The notes beneath the pieces were generated by a model. That model was given only the letters and a program-made list of their open reading frames with translations. It made no database searches and was not told where the DNA came from. 64,000 bases of DNA, taken from Streptomyces europaeiscabiei. GTDB taxonomy: Bacteria > Actinomycetota > Actinomycetes > Streptomycetales > Streptomycetaceae. Location of the stretch: the NCBI RefSeq assembly GCF_036346855.1, contig NZ_CP107841.1:5150001-5214000 (forward strand), in the 5' to 3' direction. Position numbers and translations under genes: made by a program. Shown in pieces: positions 16,418 to 25,038 of the stretch (within the stretch, counting starts at the first letter, position 1; the number at the start of each line of letters is the position of its first letter).

Positions 16418-19400
16418 ATGGCGCAAAGCCGCAACGGCACCGTGATCACGTTCTACTCGTACAAGGGCGGTACCGGACGGACCATGGCACTCGCCAATGT
16501 GGCGTGGATCCTGGCCGCGAACGGCCATCGTGTGCTGGCCGTCGACTGGGACCTGGAGGCACCGGGCCTCCACAAGTTCTTCCACCCCTTCCTGGACGCC
16601 CATTTACTGCGTGGCACGCCCGGGTTGATCAACCTCATAGACGAGTACCGGCGGGAGGCCCTGCGCAATCTGCCCGACCGGGCGGCGGACTGGCACCGCA
16701 GTTACGCACGGGTCCGGCCGCACGCGCTCTCCCTCGACTGGGCCTTCCCCGACGGCGGCAGCCTGGACTTCCTGTCCGCCGGGAAGCGGCACCGCGACTA
16801 CCCCATCGTCGGCAACATGGACTGGGACCGCTTCTACGCGAGCTACGGCGGCGGCCAGTTCTTCGACGCGATGCGCGCCGACATGCAGCGCTACTACGAC
16901 TTCACCCTGATCGACAGCCGTACCGGTCTCAGCGACCTCGCGGACATCTGCACCGTGCAGATGCCCGACACCCTGGTCGTCTGCTACACCCTCAGCGAGC
17001 AGAGCATCGAGGGTGCCGCCTCCGTCGCCCAGGACATCAAGGAACTCCACGGTGACAAGGGCATCCGCATCCTGCCCGTCGCCATGCGCATCGACCTCGG
17101 CGAGAAGGACAAGCTCGACGCCGGGCGTGCCCGCGCCAAGGAACGCTTCTCCGGGCTGCCGGCCGGCCTGAACTCCGACCAGCTGGCCGACTACTGGGCG
17201 TCGACGGAGGTCCTCTACCAGCCGTACTACGCCTACGAGGAGATCCTCGCGGCGTTCGGCGACCCGCCGAAGTCGGCCAACTCCATGCTGAGCGCCTGTG
17301 AGCGGCTCACCTCGGTCATCACCGAGGAGCGGGTGACCAAGCTGCCGCCGATCAGCGAGGCGAAGCGGGCCCGGTACAAGAGCGCGTACACCCGGCAGCG
17401 GCCGACGCCGCCGTCCCAGCTGACGCTCTACTACGTGTCCGAGGACCGGATGTGGGTGGACTGGCTCGAATCCGTGCTGCGCGGCGCGGGTTTCGAGGTG
17501 ACGCCCAAGAACGTCCAGTCGATGCCCACGGCCGAGATCGGCGCCGAGGCCATGCCCGGCGGGGCGCACCGGGTGCTCGCCGTGCTCTCGCCGAGCTTCG
17601 TCGACTCCCGCCGGGCACGGGCGGCGTGGGAGGCGGCCGTGCACTCCAGCGGCTCGGAGAAACGGCAGCAGCCGGTGTCGATCCGCATCGACGACGTACA
17701 GCTCAGCCTTCCGTTCGCGGCCCGGGGCGTCATCGACCTCAAGGGCCTGACCGAGACCCAGGCGTACACCACGCTGCTGAACGGACTGGACCGCCCTGAG
17801 TCCGTCTCCACCGTGACCCCGAGCGCCCGCGGGCTGCGGTTCCCCATACTCGGCCGACGGATCTCCAACGTCCCGGCCCGATACCGCTGGTTCACCGGTC
17901 GCTCCACGATCCTGGACCGGCTGCGCCAGCAGCTGACCGCGAACCGCTCCGGACAGCGCGTGCCCCAGGTCCTGCACGGCTTCGGCGGTGTGGGCAAGAC
18001 GCACCTCGCCCGTGAGTACGCCCACCGGTTCATGGCGGACTACGACCTGGTGTGGTGGGTCGACGCCGAGCAGCCGGAGCTGGTGCCGCCGAAGCTGGCC
18101 GCGCTCGCCCGGCACCTCGAACTCGGCGTCGGCGAGGACGTCAAGGAGGCGGCCGAATCGGTCATCCAGGCCCTCAGGAACGGTGAGCCGTTCAACCGAT
18201 GGCTGTTGATCTTCGACAACGTCGAGGACCTGGACAAGGTGCTCCACAGCTTCCCGGAGTACACCGGCCCCGTCCCCGACGACGTCTACGGCCACATCAT
18301 CACCACCACCCGCACCCGGCCCGCGCTGCCCAAGGTCCAGCCGCTGGAGATGGAGGTCTTCACCCGCGAGGAGAGCGTGGAGCACCTGTGCCGCCGGGTG
18401 CCCGGGCTGAGCGAGGAGGACGGCGGGCTGGTCGCCGACGCGGTGGGCGACCTGCCGCTCGCCATCGAGGTGGCGGCCGCGTGGCTGGAGGCGACGGCCA
18501 CCCCCGTCGACGCCTACATCGAACAACTGCGCGAGCAGTCCACCCAGGTGCTCTCCGTCAAGGAGGCCGTGGAGGCCGTGGACTACCCGCGGTCCGTCGG
18601 AGCCACCTGGAACATCTCCATCAACCGCCTCCGCGATGAGTCCCCGGCCGCCGCCCGTCTCCTCGAACTGTGCGCCTTCTTCGCCGCCGAGCCCATCTCC
18701 ATGGCCCTCATCGGCAGCGACGCGATGATCAGGGCGCTGCTGCCGTACGACCGGGATCTGCGCGCCCGTTACATGCTCGGCCGGGTCACCCAGGCGCTGA
18801 ACCGCTTCGCCCTGGCCAAGGTCGACTCGACCGACAACTCCATCCAGGTGCACCGCCTCGTCCAGGCCGCCGTGCGCGACAGCATGGACGAGCAGAAGTT
18901 CGACGACACCATCCACGAGGTGCACCGCATCCTCGCCGCCGCCCGACCGCCCGAGGAGGCCCTGGACGACCCCGCCCAGTGGCCCGGCTACGAGGTGATC
19001 TGGCCGCATCTGACGCCCTCGGACATCCGCAACTGCTCGGAGGAGGAACCGCGGCAGCTGATGGTCTACCGCGTCCGGTATCTGTGGAAGCGGGGCGACC
19101 TGCACGCCGCCCGCACCCTGAGCACCCAGCTCAACGAGTTCTGGTCGGGCGAGTTCCCGAACGCCACCGACGAACAGATCCTCAATCTCCGCTTCGAACT
19201 CGCCAACGTGCTGCGCTCGCAGGGCCAGTACCAGGACGCCCTGGATCTGGACGAGAAGACCCTCGCCGACCAGCGGCAGCTCCTGGGCGACGACCATCCG
19301 AGCATCCTGATCACGTCCGGAAGCTTTGCCGCCGACCTACGGGCGGTGGGCCGCTTCACCGAGGCCCTGGAACTGGACCAGCGGATCTACCGTGGCTTCC

Positions 19401-20389
19401 GCGAGATCTTCGGTGAGGACCATCCTCGTACCCTCACCTCCGCCAACAACCTCGCGATCGACTACCGGCTCGCCGGTCAGAGCGAGGACGCCCGCCGCCT
19501 CGACGAGGACACGGTGCGCCGCCGCACCGCGCTGCTGGGAACGCTGCACCCGTACACCCTGACCACCCAGGGCCACCACGCCCGCGACCTGCGGGAACTG
19601 GGCGACTACAAGAATTCGGTGGACATCCTGCGCGAGGTCCGCGAGGGCTTCAAGCAGGTCATGAACCCGAACGTGCCCGAGGTACTGCGGGTCGACAAGA
19701 GCCTCGCGGTCTCCCTGCGCAAAGACGGCCAGGTCGCGGAGGCACTGCGGATCACCCAGGAGACCTGGGAGACGTACACCCTGTACCGCGACCGCTACGG
19801 CAGCACGATCCCCGAGGCGCTGGCCTGCGGGCTCAACCTCGCCGCGGACTACTTCGCCACGGATCCGGAGCACGGCGCGGCGCGTGCGGTCGAGCTGGTC
19901 GACGAGGTGCTGGAGGGGTACAGGAACATCTTCGGACCCGAGCACCCGTTCGTCATGTGCTGCCTCAACAACCTGTCCATCTACCGCCGCGCCCTGGGCG
20001 AGGCGGAGAGGGCCGCCGAACTCAGCGAGCGGGCCCGCGACGCCCTGGCGGCGGACCTCGGGGGCGACCACCCCGCCGTGTTGTCCGCCGGCCTGAACCT
20101 CGCCAACGCCTACGGCGATCTGGGGCTCCACAACCGGGCCGAACAGTGGGAGCGGCTGGCCATTGAGGGCTTCCGCGCCCGGTTCGGGGCGGATCACCCG
20201 GACGTCCTGGTCAGTACCGGGAACCTGTCCGTGACCCTGCGGGGCATGCGGCGGGGGGACGAGGCCGAGCGGCTCCAGCAGCAGGCGGAGTCCAGGCTGT
20301 CACAGCTGCTGGGCGACGCCCATCCGGTCACCGAGTCCGTCCGCGCCGGGCGCCGGGTCGGCCGGGACCTGGAGCCGCAACAGACGTGA
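16418..20389 (+). CDS. fxsT: FxsT, ParA-TIR-NB-ARC-tetratricopeptide protein of the FxSxx-COOH system
   Basis: 1323 aa from the ATG at 16418 (GGAAGG seven nt upstream). Domains in order: a ParA/MinD-like ATPase (deviant Walker A YSYKGGTGRT near residue 10); a second TIR-like domain at about 333-465 (LYYVSEDRMWVDWL ... SRRARAAWEAAV); an NB-ARC STAND ATPase with P-loop GFGGVGKTHLA near 521, Walker B LLIFDNVED near 597 and GDLPLAIEVAA; and TPR repeats from about 917 to 1304 with repeated DDHPS/EDHPRTL turns. This is the layout of an intracellular receptor that oligomerises on ligand binding. In the FxSxx-COOH system it is the partner of FxsA-FxsC. The ligand is unknown. Confidence 0.88.
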   Translation: MAQSRNGTVITFYSYKGGTGRTMALANVAWILAANGHRVLAVDWDLEAPGLHKFFHPFLDAHLLRGTPGLINLIDEYRREALRNLPDRAADWHRSYARVRPHALSLDWAFPDGGSLDFLSAGKRHRDYPIVGNMDWDRFYASYGGGQFFDAMRADMQRYYDFTLIDSRTGLSDLADICTVQMPDTLVVCYTLSEQSIEGAASVAQDIKELHGDKGIRILPVAMRIDLGEKDKLDAGRARAKERFSGLPAGLNSDQLADYWASTEVLYQPYYAYEEILAAFGDPPKSANSMLSACERLTSVITEERVTKLPPISEAKRARYKSAYTRQRPTPPSQLTLYYVSEDRMWVDWLESVLRGAGFEVTPKNVQSMPTAEIGAEAMPGGAHRVLAVLSPSFVDSRRARAAWEAAVHSSGSEKRQQPVSIRIDDVQLSLPFAARGVIDLKGLTETQAYTTLLNGLDRPESVSTVTPSARGLRFPILGRRISNVPARYRWFTGRSTILDRLRQQLTANRSGQRVPQVLHGFGGVGKTHLAREYAHRFMADYDLVWWVDAEQPELVPPKLAALARHLELGVGEDVKEAAESVIQALRNGEPFNRWLLIFDNVEDLDKVLHSFPEYTGPVPDDVYGHIITTTRTRPALPKVQPLEMEVFTREESVEHLCRRVPGLSEEDGGLVADAVGDLPLAIEVAAAWLEATATPVDAYIEQLREQSTQVLSVKEAVEAVDYPRSVGATWNISINRLRDESPAAARLLELCAFFAAEPISMALIGSDAMIRALLPYDRDLRARYMLGRVTQALNRFALAKVDSTDNSIQVHRLVQAAVRDSMDEQKFDDTIHEVHRILAAARPPEEALDDPAQWPGYEVIWPHLTPSDIRNCSEEEPRQLMVYRVRYLWKRGDLHAARTLSTQLNEFWSGEFPNATDEQILNLRFELANVLRSQGQYQDALDLDEKTLADQRQLLGDDHPSILITSGSFAADLRAVGRFTEALELDQRIYRGFREIFGEDHPRTLTSANNLAIDYRLAGQSEDARRLDEDTVRRRTALLGTLHPYTLTTQGHHARDLRELGDYKNSVDILREVREGFKQVMNPNVPEVLRVDKSLAVSLRKDGQVAEALRITQETWETYTLYRDRYGSTIPEALACGLNLAADYFATDPEHGAARAVELVDEVLEGYRNIFGPEHPFVMCCLNNLSIYRRALGEAERAAELSERARDALAADLGGDHPAVLSAGLNLANAYGDLGLHNRAEQWERLAIEGFRARFGADHPDVLVSTGNLSVTLRGMRRGDEAERLQQQAESRLSQLLGDAHPVTESVRAGRRVGRDLEPQQT

Positions 20390-21124
20390 CCTGAGTCCGG
20401 ATGTCTTCGCGGAGAGCCCTCCCTGGCCTACGGCCCGACTCAGGACCGACCTGGGTCGGCGCCCGCAGCACGCCGAGGTGGGCGGCACCGCGCCGAGTGG
20501 GCGGCACCGCACCCTGCTCGACCGACAGCGAGCCGTCGAGCGTGCGAGGAACGCGCCGTTGTTTGCAATGCCGTCCCCTGTCGTCCCGTCCCACCCATGT
20601 GTCCGCCGATCGTCTCCTCCGCCGATCGTGAACCACCGCAGCGGGTTTGGGCTTCGCACCACGTCCGGCCTCGGTGGGAAACATCGGAGAGACCGAGGCC
20701 CACGCGCGTGGTTGGGGGCACGCGGGTCCAGAGTGGCTCGGGGCGGGGTGGTGTGCGGCAGCACGCCCCCGCCATGGGGCGGTCCTTCGTCGTACGGCAC
20801 TTACGCGAGCGTGGACGTACGGCATGACGTCGCCGTACGTCGTGGAACCGCGCACCGCCGGGTCACGAACCATAGAACTCCGCGCCGTGGCACCACGCGC
20901 CGCCGAGTCGCACGGGCCATGACGGCCGTGTTCAGTGACGCTTCGTCGGCGATCGGCTCGATCCCATCAACAGCGGGCGCCCACGCTGGTCGCCTCACAT
21001 GCCTCCGGTGCACGGCCGACCGGCCGGCCCCGGCCCAGACCGCGTAGGGAACCTAGCCCCGTCGGCAGCGGCTCTTCATCGGGAACGCGCGGGCCCTACA
21101 CGACCGGGCGCGGGCCTGGGCGCG
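20390..21124. other. 735-bp intergenic region after fxsT
   Basis: Both flanking genes end here (convergent). A near-perfect direct repeat GAGGTGGGCGGCACCGC / GAGTGGGCGGCACCGC lies at about 20475-20510, and several TACGTCG/CGTACG-rich pieces occur around 20800-20860. No open frame shows a ribosome site, a recognisable product or consistent codon bias. I see no convincing terminator for fxsT and no RNA gene. Confidence 0.5.
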
Positions 21125-21571
21125 CTACACCGCCACCAGCGGTGCGTCCTCGCGCCACTTGAGGATCTTGTCGAAGCTGACGACGGCGCCGCCGTGGCCC
21201 GGTTTGTTGCCGATGTGGACGTGGTCGGCGAGTTCGCGGATGAGGCAGAGGCCGCGGCCGTTCTCGGCGTCGGTGTGGGCCGGGCGGACCGGATGGCGGT
21301 GCGGGAAGCCGGGGCCGGAGTCGGCGACCTCGATACGGCACTTCTCACCGTCGAGGTAGGCGGTGACCCGGTACGCCTCGGTGGTGGCGCCGGCCGAGAC
21401 CGCGCCGCCGTGCTCGACCGCGTTGGCACAGGCCTCGCTGAGGGCGACGGAGAGGTCGTAGGAGACGTCCGGGTCGACGCCCGCCGTCTCCATCGTGCCG
21501 ATCAGCAGTCGCCGGGCGAGCGGCACGCTCGCAGCCTCGCGCCGCAAATGGAGTGACCACCAGATGCTCAT
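21125..21571 (-). CDS. ATP-binding regulatory protein (RsbW-like HATPase)
   Basis: 148 aa, ATG at 21571. Single GHKL ATPase domain: N-box ALSEACANAVEHGG, G1 VADSGPGFP and G2 ENGRGLCLIREL. The start MSIWWSLHLRREAASVPLARRLL is typical of streptomycete single-domain HATPases. It is more complete in the G1 box than the HATPase at 2315. A sigma-regulatory or kinase role is inferred from the family only. No cognate anti-sigma antagonist lies beside it. It is transcribed away from the copper operon. Confidence 0.86.
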   Translation of the reverse strand: MSIWWSLHLRREAASVPLARRLLIGTMETAGVDPDVSYDLSVALSEACANAVEHGGAVSAGATTEAYRVTAYLDGEKCRIEVADSGPGFPHRHPVRPAHTDAENGRGLCLIRELADHVHIGNKPGHGGAVVSFDKILKWREDAPLVAV

Positions 21572-21973
21572 GCTCCAGCCTCCAGGCCGCGGCTCGACAT
21601 ACCGTTACGTATTGCCGCCGAGAGCGGTGCGCAATCGCCCGGACACAGTCTCTCCGCCCATACGGCGGATGCGTCCCCCGCGCATTCGGTGTATGCGGAC
21701 CGAACCCTTCCGAATCACCCACCACTTTCGACACTCGGGCCCACAACGCTTGGGCCCCGGACGACTTCGCGATCAAGGGGACGGGGGCGGCCCTTTCAGG
21801 GTCGCGGGGAACTGCGCGACAGGCTCCCCACAACTCGCACCCGCCGACCGCCCACGCACCCCACCCCCATCGCGCCCGAACCCCCACCTGAACACCGCCC
21901 CCCGTCCCCCCGTACCTCACCCCATGAACCCGCCGAACCCAGCGGAGCGCCCCGGTGCGATGATGGGCCCGCC
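21572..21973. other. Divergent intergenic region with a repetitive-element remnant
   Basis: These 402 bp separate the HATPase (minus) from the membrane-protein gene (plus). At 21796-21822 a sequence around GTCGCGGGGAACTGCGCGAC (6-bp arms GTCGCG/CGCGAC) matches the GGGGCGCGGGGAACTGCGCGA-type repeat that is widespread between Streptomyces genes, followed by a C-rich tail. I see no other feature. Confidence 0.45.
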
Positions 21974-22789
21974 ATGACTGCCCCCCATCCACACCGGCCA
22001 GGCGCCCCGCGCCGGGCGCGCGCCGGAGGTGAACTCCGGGTTCTGCGGGCCGCGGTGTTCGCCGCGGTCTGCGTCGTGCTGGCCGGGGCCGGACACGCGC
22101 TCGCCTCATGCGCGGCGATCCCGCTGTGGAGCCTGGGCGTCGGTTTCGTCGGCGTCTTCTCCGTCGCGGCCGCGCTGGCCGGGCGCGAACGCTCGCTGCC
22201 AGGCATCGCGGCGACGCTGGCGGTGGGCCAGATCCTGTTGCACATTCTGTTCGGGCTGGGCCGGCATGGGGCGACGACCGCGTCGCGGACCACGGAAGCC
22301 ATGGACAGCGTGCTCGTCGAGCGCGCCGCCCGCTTCGTGTGCGGCGCGACCGCGGCGGCCCTGAGCCCCGCGCAGGCCCGGCGGATCCTCATCGAGGCCG
22401 GTGTCGGCGGCACACACGCCGCCCACGACCCGGCAGACGCCATGACGACCGCCACAGGCTCCCCCGCCGCCCTCCTGCCGTCCCTGCCCATGCTGCTCGG
22501 CCATGTACTCGCGGCCCTCGCCGCCGGGTGGATGCTCCGCCACGGCGACCTGGCGCTGCTGCGCCTGACCCGGCTGTCGGCGCAGGAGCCACTCGTAGGG
22601 TCCCTGCGTGGGGCGCTCGCGCTGGCGCGGGTCCTGCGGTCCGGGCTCCCGAGCGCGCCGGAGGCCGTTTCGGCCGCCCCGCGCGCCGGGTACACGGCGC
22701 CCGCGACCCTGCGGACGACCTCCCTCCAGCACACGCTCGTCCGGCGCGGCCCGCCGACCGCGGCGCCCGTCTTCGCCCTCGCCGCCTGA
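21974..22789 (+). CDS. Integral membrane protein, first gene of the copper-handling cluster
   Basis: 271 aa from the ATG at 21974. Four hydrophobic segments are visible: about 22-45 (VLRAAVFAAVCVVLAGAGHA), 50-70 (IPLWSLGVGFVGVFSVAAAL), 75-95 (GIAATLAVGQILLHILFGLG) and 165-188 (LLPSLPMLLGHVLAALAAGW). Several His lie at helix ends (GHALASC, LLHILFG, RHG, GHVL), which would suit metal contact. I do not know the family by name. Its place immediately upstream of ycnI, sco1 and pcuAC suggests a role in periplasmic copper supply. Confidence 0.75.
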   Translation: MTAPHPHRPGAPRRARAGGELRVLRAAVFAAVCVVLAGAGHALASCAAIPLWSLGVGFVGVFSVAAALAGRERSLPGIAATLAVGQILLHILFGLGRHGATTASRTTEAMDSVLVERAARFVCGATAAALSPAQARRILIEAGVGGTHAAHDPADAMTTATGSPAALLPSLPMLLGHVLAALAAGWMLRHGDLALLRLTRLSAQEPLVGSLRGALALARVLRSGLPSAPEAVSAAPRAGYTAPATLRTTSLQHTLVRRGPPTAAPVFALAA

Positions 22790-22968
22790 CCCGACGCCCG
22801 CTCACTCCACACCTGGAGGGGGAGTCCGTCGTAGGACGACGAGAAACGCGCGCATCCGTTTCCGCTCCCGGCCGCGGGCTCCCCGCTCCCGGCCTCGGCT
22901 GCCGGCTCGTGGCGCGCGCGGCCCCTCTTCCTCTCTTCTCCCTCACTCACTGTGGAGTGTCACCAGTC

Positions 22969-23715
22969 ATGAAGGCTTCTCGTATCGCCGCCGTCGGCGC
23001 CCTCGCCGGTTCGGCCGTCCTCCTCCTTTCCGGCCCCGCGTTCGCGCACGTCAGCGTCGCGGCGGAGGGCACGGCGGCCAAGGGCGGGTACGCGACCGTC
23101 AACTTCAAGGTCCCCAACGAGCGCGACGACGCCACGACCACCGAGCTCGAGGTCAACTTCCCGACCGACCACCCGCTCGCCTCGGCCCAGCCGGAGGCCA
23201 TCCCCGGCTGGAAGATCAAGGTCACCAAGGCCAAGCTCGACAAGCCGGTCGAACTGCACGGCGAGCAGATCGACGAGGCCGTCTCCAAGATCACCTGGAC
23301 CGCCACCGGCGACGGCATCGCGGCGGGCTTCTTCCAGAAGTTCCCGGTCTCCATGGGCCAGCTCCCCGAGAACACCGACGAACTGGTCTTCAAGGCCATC
23401 CAGACGTACTCCAACAAGGAGGTCGTCCGCTGGATCGAGGTGCCGAAGGACGGCGAGGAGGAGCCCGAGAACCCGGCACCCGTGCTCGCGCTGTCGGCCG
23501 CCTCCGAGGACCACCACGGCTCGTCCGGCGCCTCCACCGCCTCCGACGAGTCGGAGGACGCCGACGACGCCAAGGCCGCGTCGAACGAGACCGCCGCCGC
23601 GCCCGCCGACTCCAGCGACACCACCGCCCGAGTCCTCGGCATCGTCGGCATCGTCATCGGCGCCGCGGGCGTGGCGTACGGCGTCCTGGCCGGCCGCCGG
23701 CGCACGAACGTCTGA
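22969..23715 (+). CDS. YcnI family copper-binding exported protein
   Basis: 248 aa, ATG at 22969 with GGAG upstream. The signal peptide ends ...LLLSGPAFA, so that the mature protein begins with His (AHVSV), the N-terminal His used for Cu(II) by YcnI proteins. The DUF1775 fold follows (residues of about 30-165, with the conserved Trp in PGWKIKV). An acidic low-complexity stretch and one C-terminal membrane helix (VLGIVGIVIGAAGVAYGVLA) anchor it outside the membrane. The family is linked with copper acquisition, which fits the sco1, pcuAC and copCD genes downstream. Confidence 0.9.
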   Translation: MKASRIAAVGALAGSAVLLLSGPAFAHVSVAAEGTAAKGGYATVNFKVPNERDDATTTELEVNFPTDHPLASAQPEAIPGWKIKVTKAKLDKPVELHGEQIDEAVSKITWTATGDGIAAGFFQKFPVSMGQLPENTDELVFKAIQTYSNKEVVRWIEVPKDGEEEPENPAPVLALSAASEDHHGSSGASTASDESEDADDAKAASNETAAAPADSSDTTARVLGIVGIVIGAAGVAYGVLAGRRRTNV

Positions 23716-23789
23716 GCCTCCGCCTTCTCGGCCCCTTCCCCCCTCGGCGCGCACGCGGCCCCGTACAGAACTCCGTCCCGAACTTCGTC

Positions 23790-23825
23790 CGAAGTCCGTA
23801 CCGAAGTCCGTACCGAAGTCCGTAC
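23790..23825. repeat. 12-bp tandem repeat, three copies
   Basis: Three exact copies of CGAAGTCCGTAC lie in the 176-bp gap between ycnI and the Sco1 gene. They contain no stem of note, and the function is unknown. Confidence 0.9.
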
Positions 23826-23891
23826 ACAGGCTGTCCGCGACGGCGTACGCCCCCGTGCGCGCCGGGGCTCGAACAACTGGGACATTTCTCT

Positions 23892-24566
23892 ATGCGCACG
23901 AACACGACGAAGAAGACGTTCGCGGCCGGCGCCCTGCTGGTCGCGGCCGTCCTCACCCTCTCGGCCTGCGGCACGGGCGACGCCTCGACGACATCGGTCG
24001 CCGAGGTCTCCGACACCGGCCCGCGGAAGGCCGCCACAGTCCTCGACCAGCCGTTCACCAAGCCGGACCTGGTCCTCACCGACACGAACGGCAAGTCGTA
24101 CGACCTCCGCAAGGAGACCGAGGGCAAGCCGACGCTGATCTACTTCGGCTATACCAACTGCCCCGACGTCTGCCCGCTGACCATGAACAACCTCGCGGTC
24201 GCGAAGAAGGAGGTGGCGAAGAAGGTGTCCAAGTCGGAGCTGGCCAACCTCCGGCTCGTCTTCGTCACCACCGACCCGGAGCGGGACACCGCGGCGGAAC
24301 TCGGCAAGTGGCTCAAGGGCATCGACTCCGAGATCGTCGGCCTGACCGGCGACTTCGACGACATCCAGGCCGGCGCCCTCAAGCTCGGCATCTCCATCAA
24401 CCCGCCGACCAAGGACGAGAACGGCAAGACCATCTCCGAGCACGGCACCCAGGTCATCGCGTTCTCGCCGAAGACCGACGAGGGCTATGTGCTGTACGAC
24501 GACGAGGCCACCGTGCAGGACTACGAGAAGGACCTGCCGAAGCTGCTCAAGGGCGAGAACCCGTGA
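23892..24566 (+). CDS. Sco1/SenC/PrrC-family lipoprotein
   Basis: 224 aa, ATG at 23892. The lipobox LTLSAC puts the lipidated Cys near residue 26. The thioredoxin-like fold carries the copper/redox motif NCPDVCPLT (CxxxC), and the distal His is in SEHGTQVIAF. Sco proteins bind Cu(I)/Cu(II) outside the membrane and help to assemble the CuA centre of cytochrome c oxidase. In Streptomyces lividans a Sco protein has been linked to copper-dependent development. The stop overlaps the start of the next gene (GTGA), so the two are translationally coupled. Confidence 0.92.
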   Translation: MRTNTTKKTFAAGALLVAAVLTLSACGTGDASTTSVAEVSDTGPRKAATVLDQPFTKPDLVLTDTNGKSYDLRKETEGKPTLIYFGYTNCPDVCPLTMNNLAVAKKEVAKKVSKSELANLRLVFVTTDPERDTAAELGKWLKGIDSEIVGLTGDFDDIQAGALKLGISINPPTKDENGKTISEHGTQVIAFSPKTDEGYVLYDDEATVQDYEKDLPKLLKGENP

Positions 24567-25024
24567 GGCATCGACTCGCCGGCCCCCTCCTGGTCACCAC
24601 CGCCGCGCTCGTCCTGACCGGGTGCGGGTCCTCCGACTCCGCCTCGTCCGCCGCGAAGTTGTCCGTGAAGTCCGCCTACATGCCGCAGCCCGTCACGGAC
24701 TCCCTGGCCGCCGGTTACCTCGTCATCGAGAACGACGGCGGTGCGGCGGACGAGCTGACCTCCGTCACCAGCGACATCGCCCGCGACGTCACTGTCCACG
24801 AGACGACCGGGCAGTCGATGCAGGAGGTCACAGGCCTGAAGGTCCCCGCCGACGGCGAACTCGTGCTCAAGAGCGGCGGAAACCACCTGATGTTCGAGAA
24901 CCTGAAGCGCAAGCCGAAGGAAGGCGAGACGGTGTCCCTGCGGTTGAACTTCACCAAGTCCGGGGCCATCACGGTCGAGATGCCAGTGAAGTCGGCGACG
25001 TACCAGCCGACCAGCGGGCACTGA
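24563..25024 (+). CDS. PCuAC-type copper chaperone lipoprotein
   Basis: 153 aa. The GTG at 24563 overlaps the sco1 stop by four nt. The lipobox is LVLTGC. The copper motif H(M)x10Mx21HxM is recognisable: His in TVHETT, Met in GQSMQEV and the later NHLMFEN pair. PCuAC passes Cu(I) to the oxidase or to Sco outside the membrane. Position, overlap and function all tie it to the Sco gene. The length is normal for the family. Confidence 0.92.
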   Translation: MRHRLAGPLLVTTAALVLTGCGSSDSASSAAKLSVKSAYMPQPVTDSLAAGYLVIENDGGAADELTSVTSDIARDVTVHETTGQSMQEVTGLKVPADGELVLKSGGNHLMFENLKRKPKEGETVSLRLNFTKSGAITVEMPVKSATYQPTSGH

Positions 25025-25038
25025 GGGAGGTAGCACCG

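Noticed and set aside
16604..19297. An 897-codon open frame antisense to fxsT
   Set aside because: The sense frame has ParA, TIR, NB-ARC and TPR motifs. The antisense product is Val/Gly/Arg-rich without motifs and is a GC-rich shadow.
22790..22968. A CsoR-type operator (G/C-rich palindrome) before the copper operon
   Set aside because: No matching palindrome was found here or in front of the Sco1 gene; regulation of the cluster remains open.
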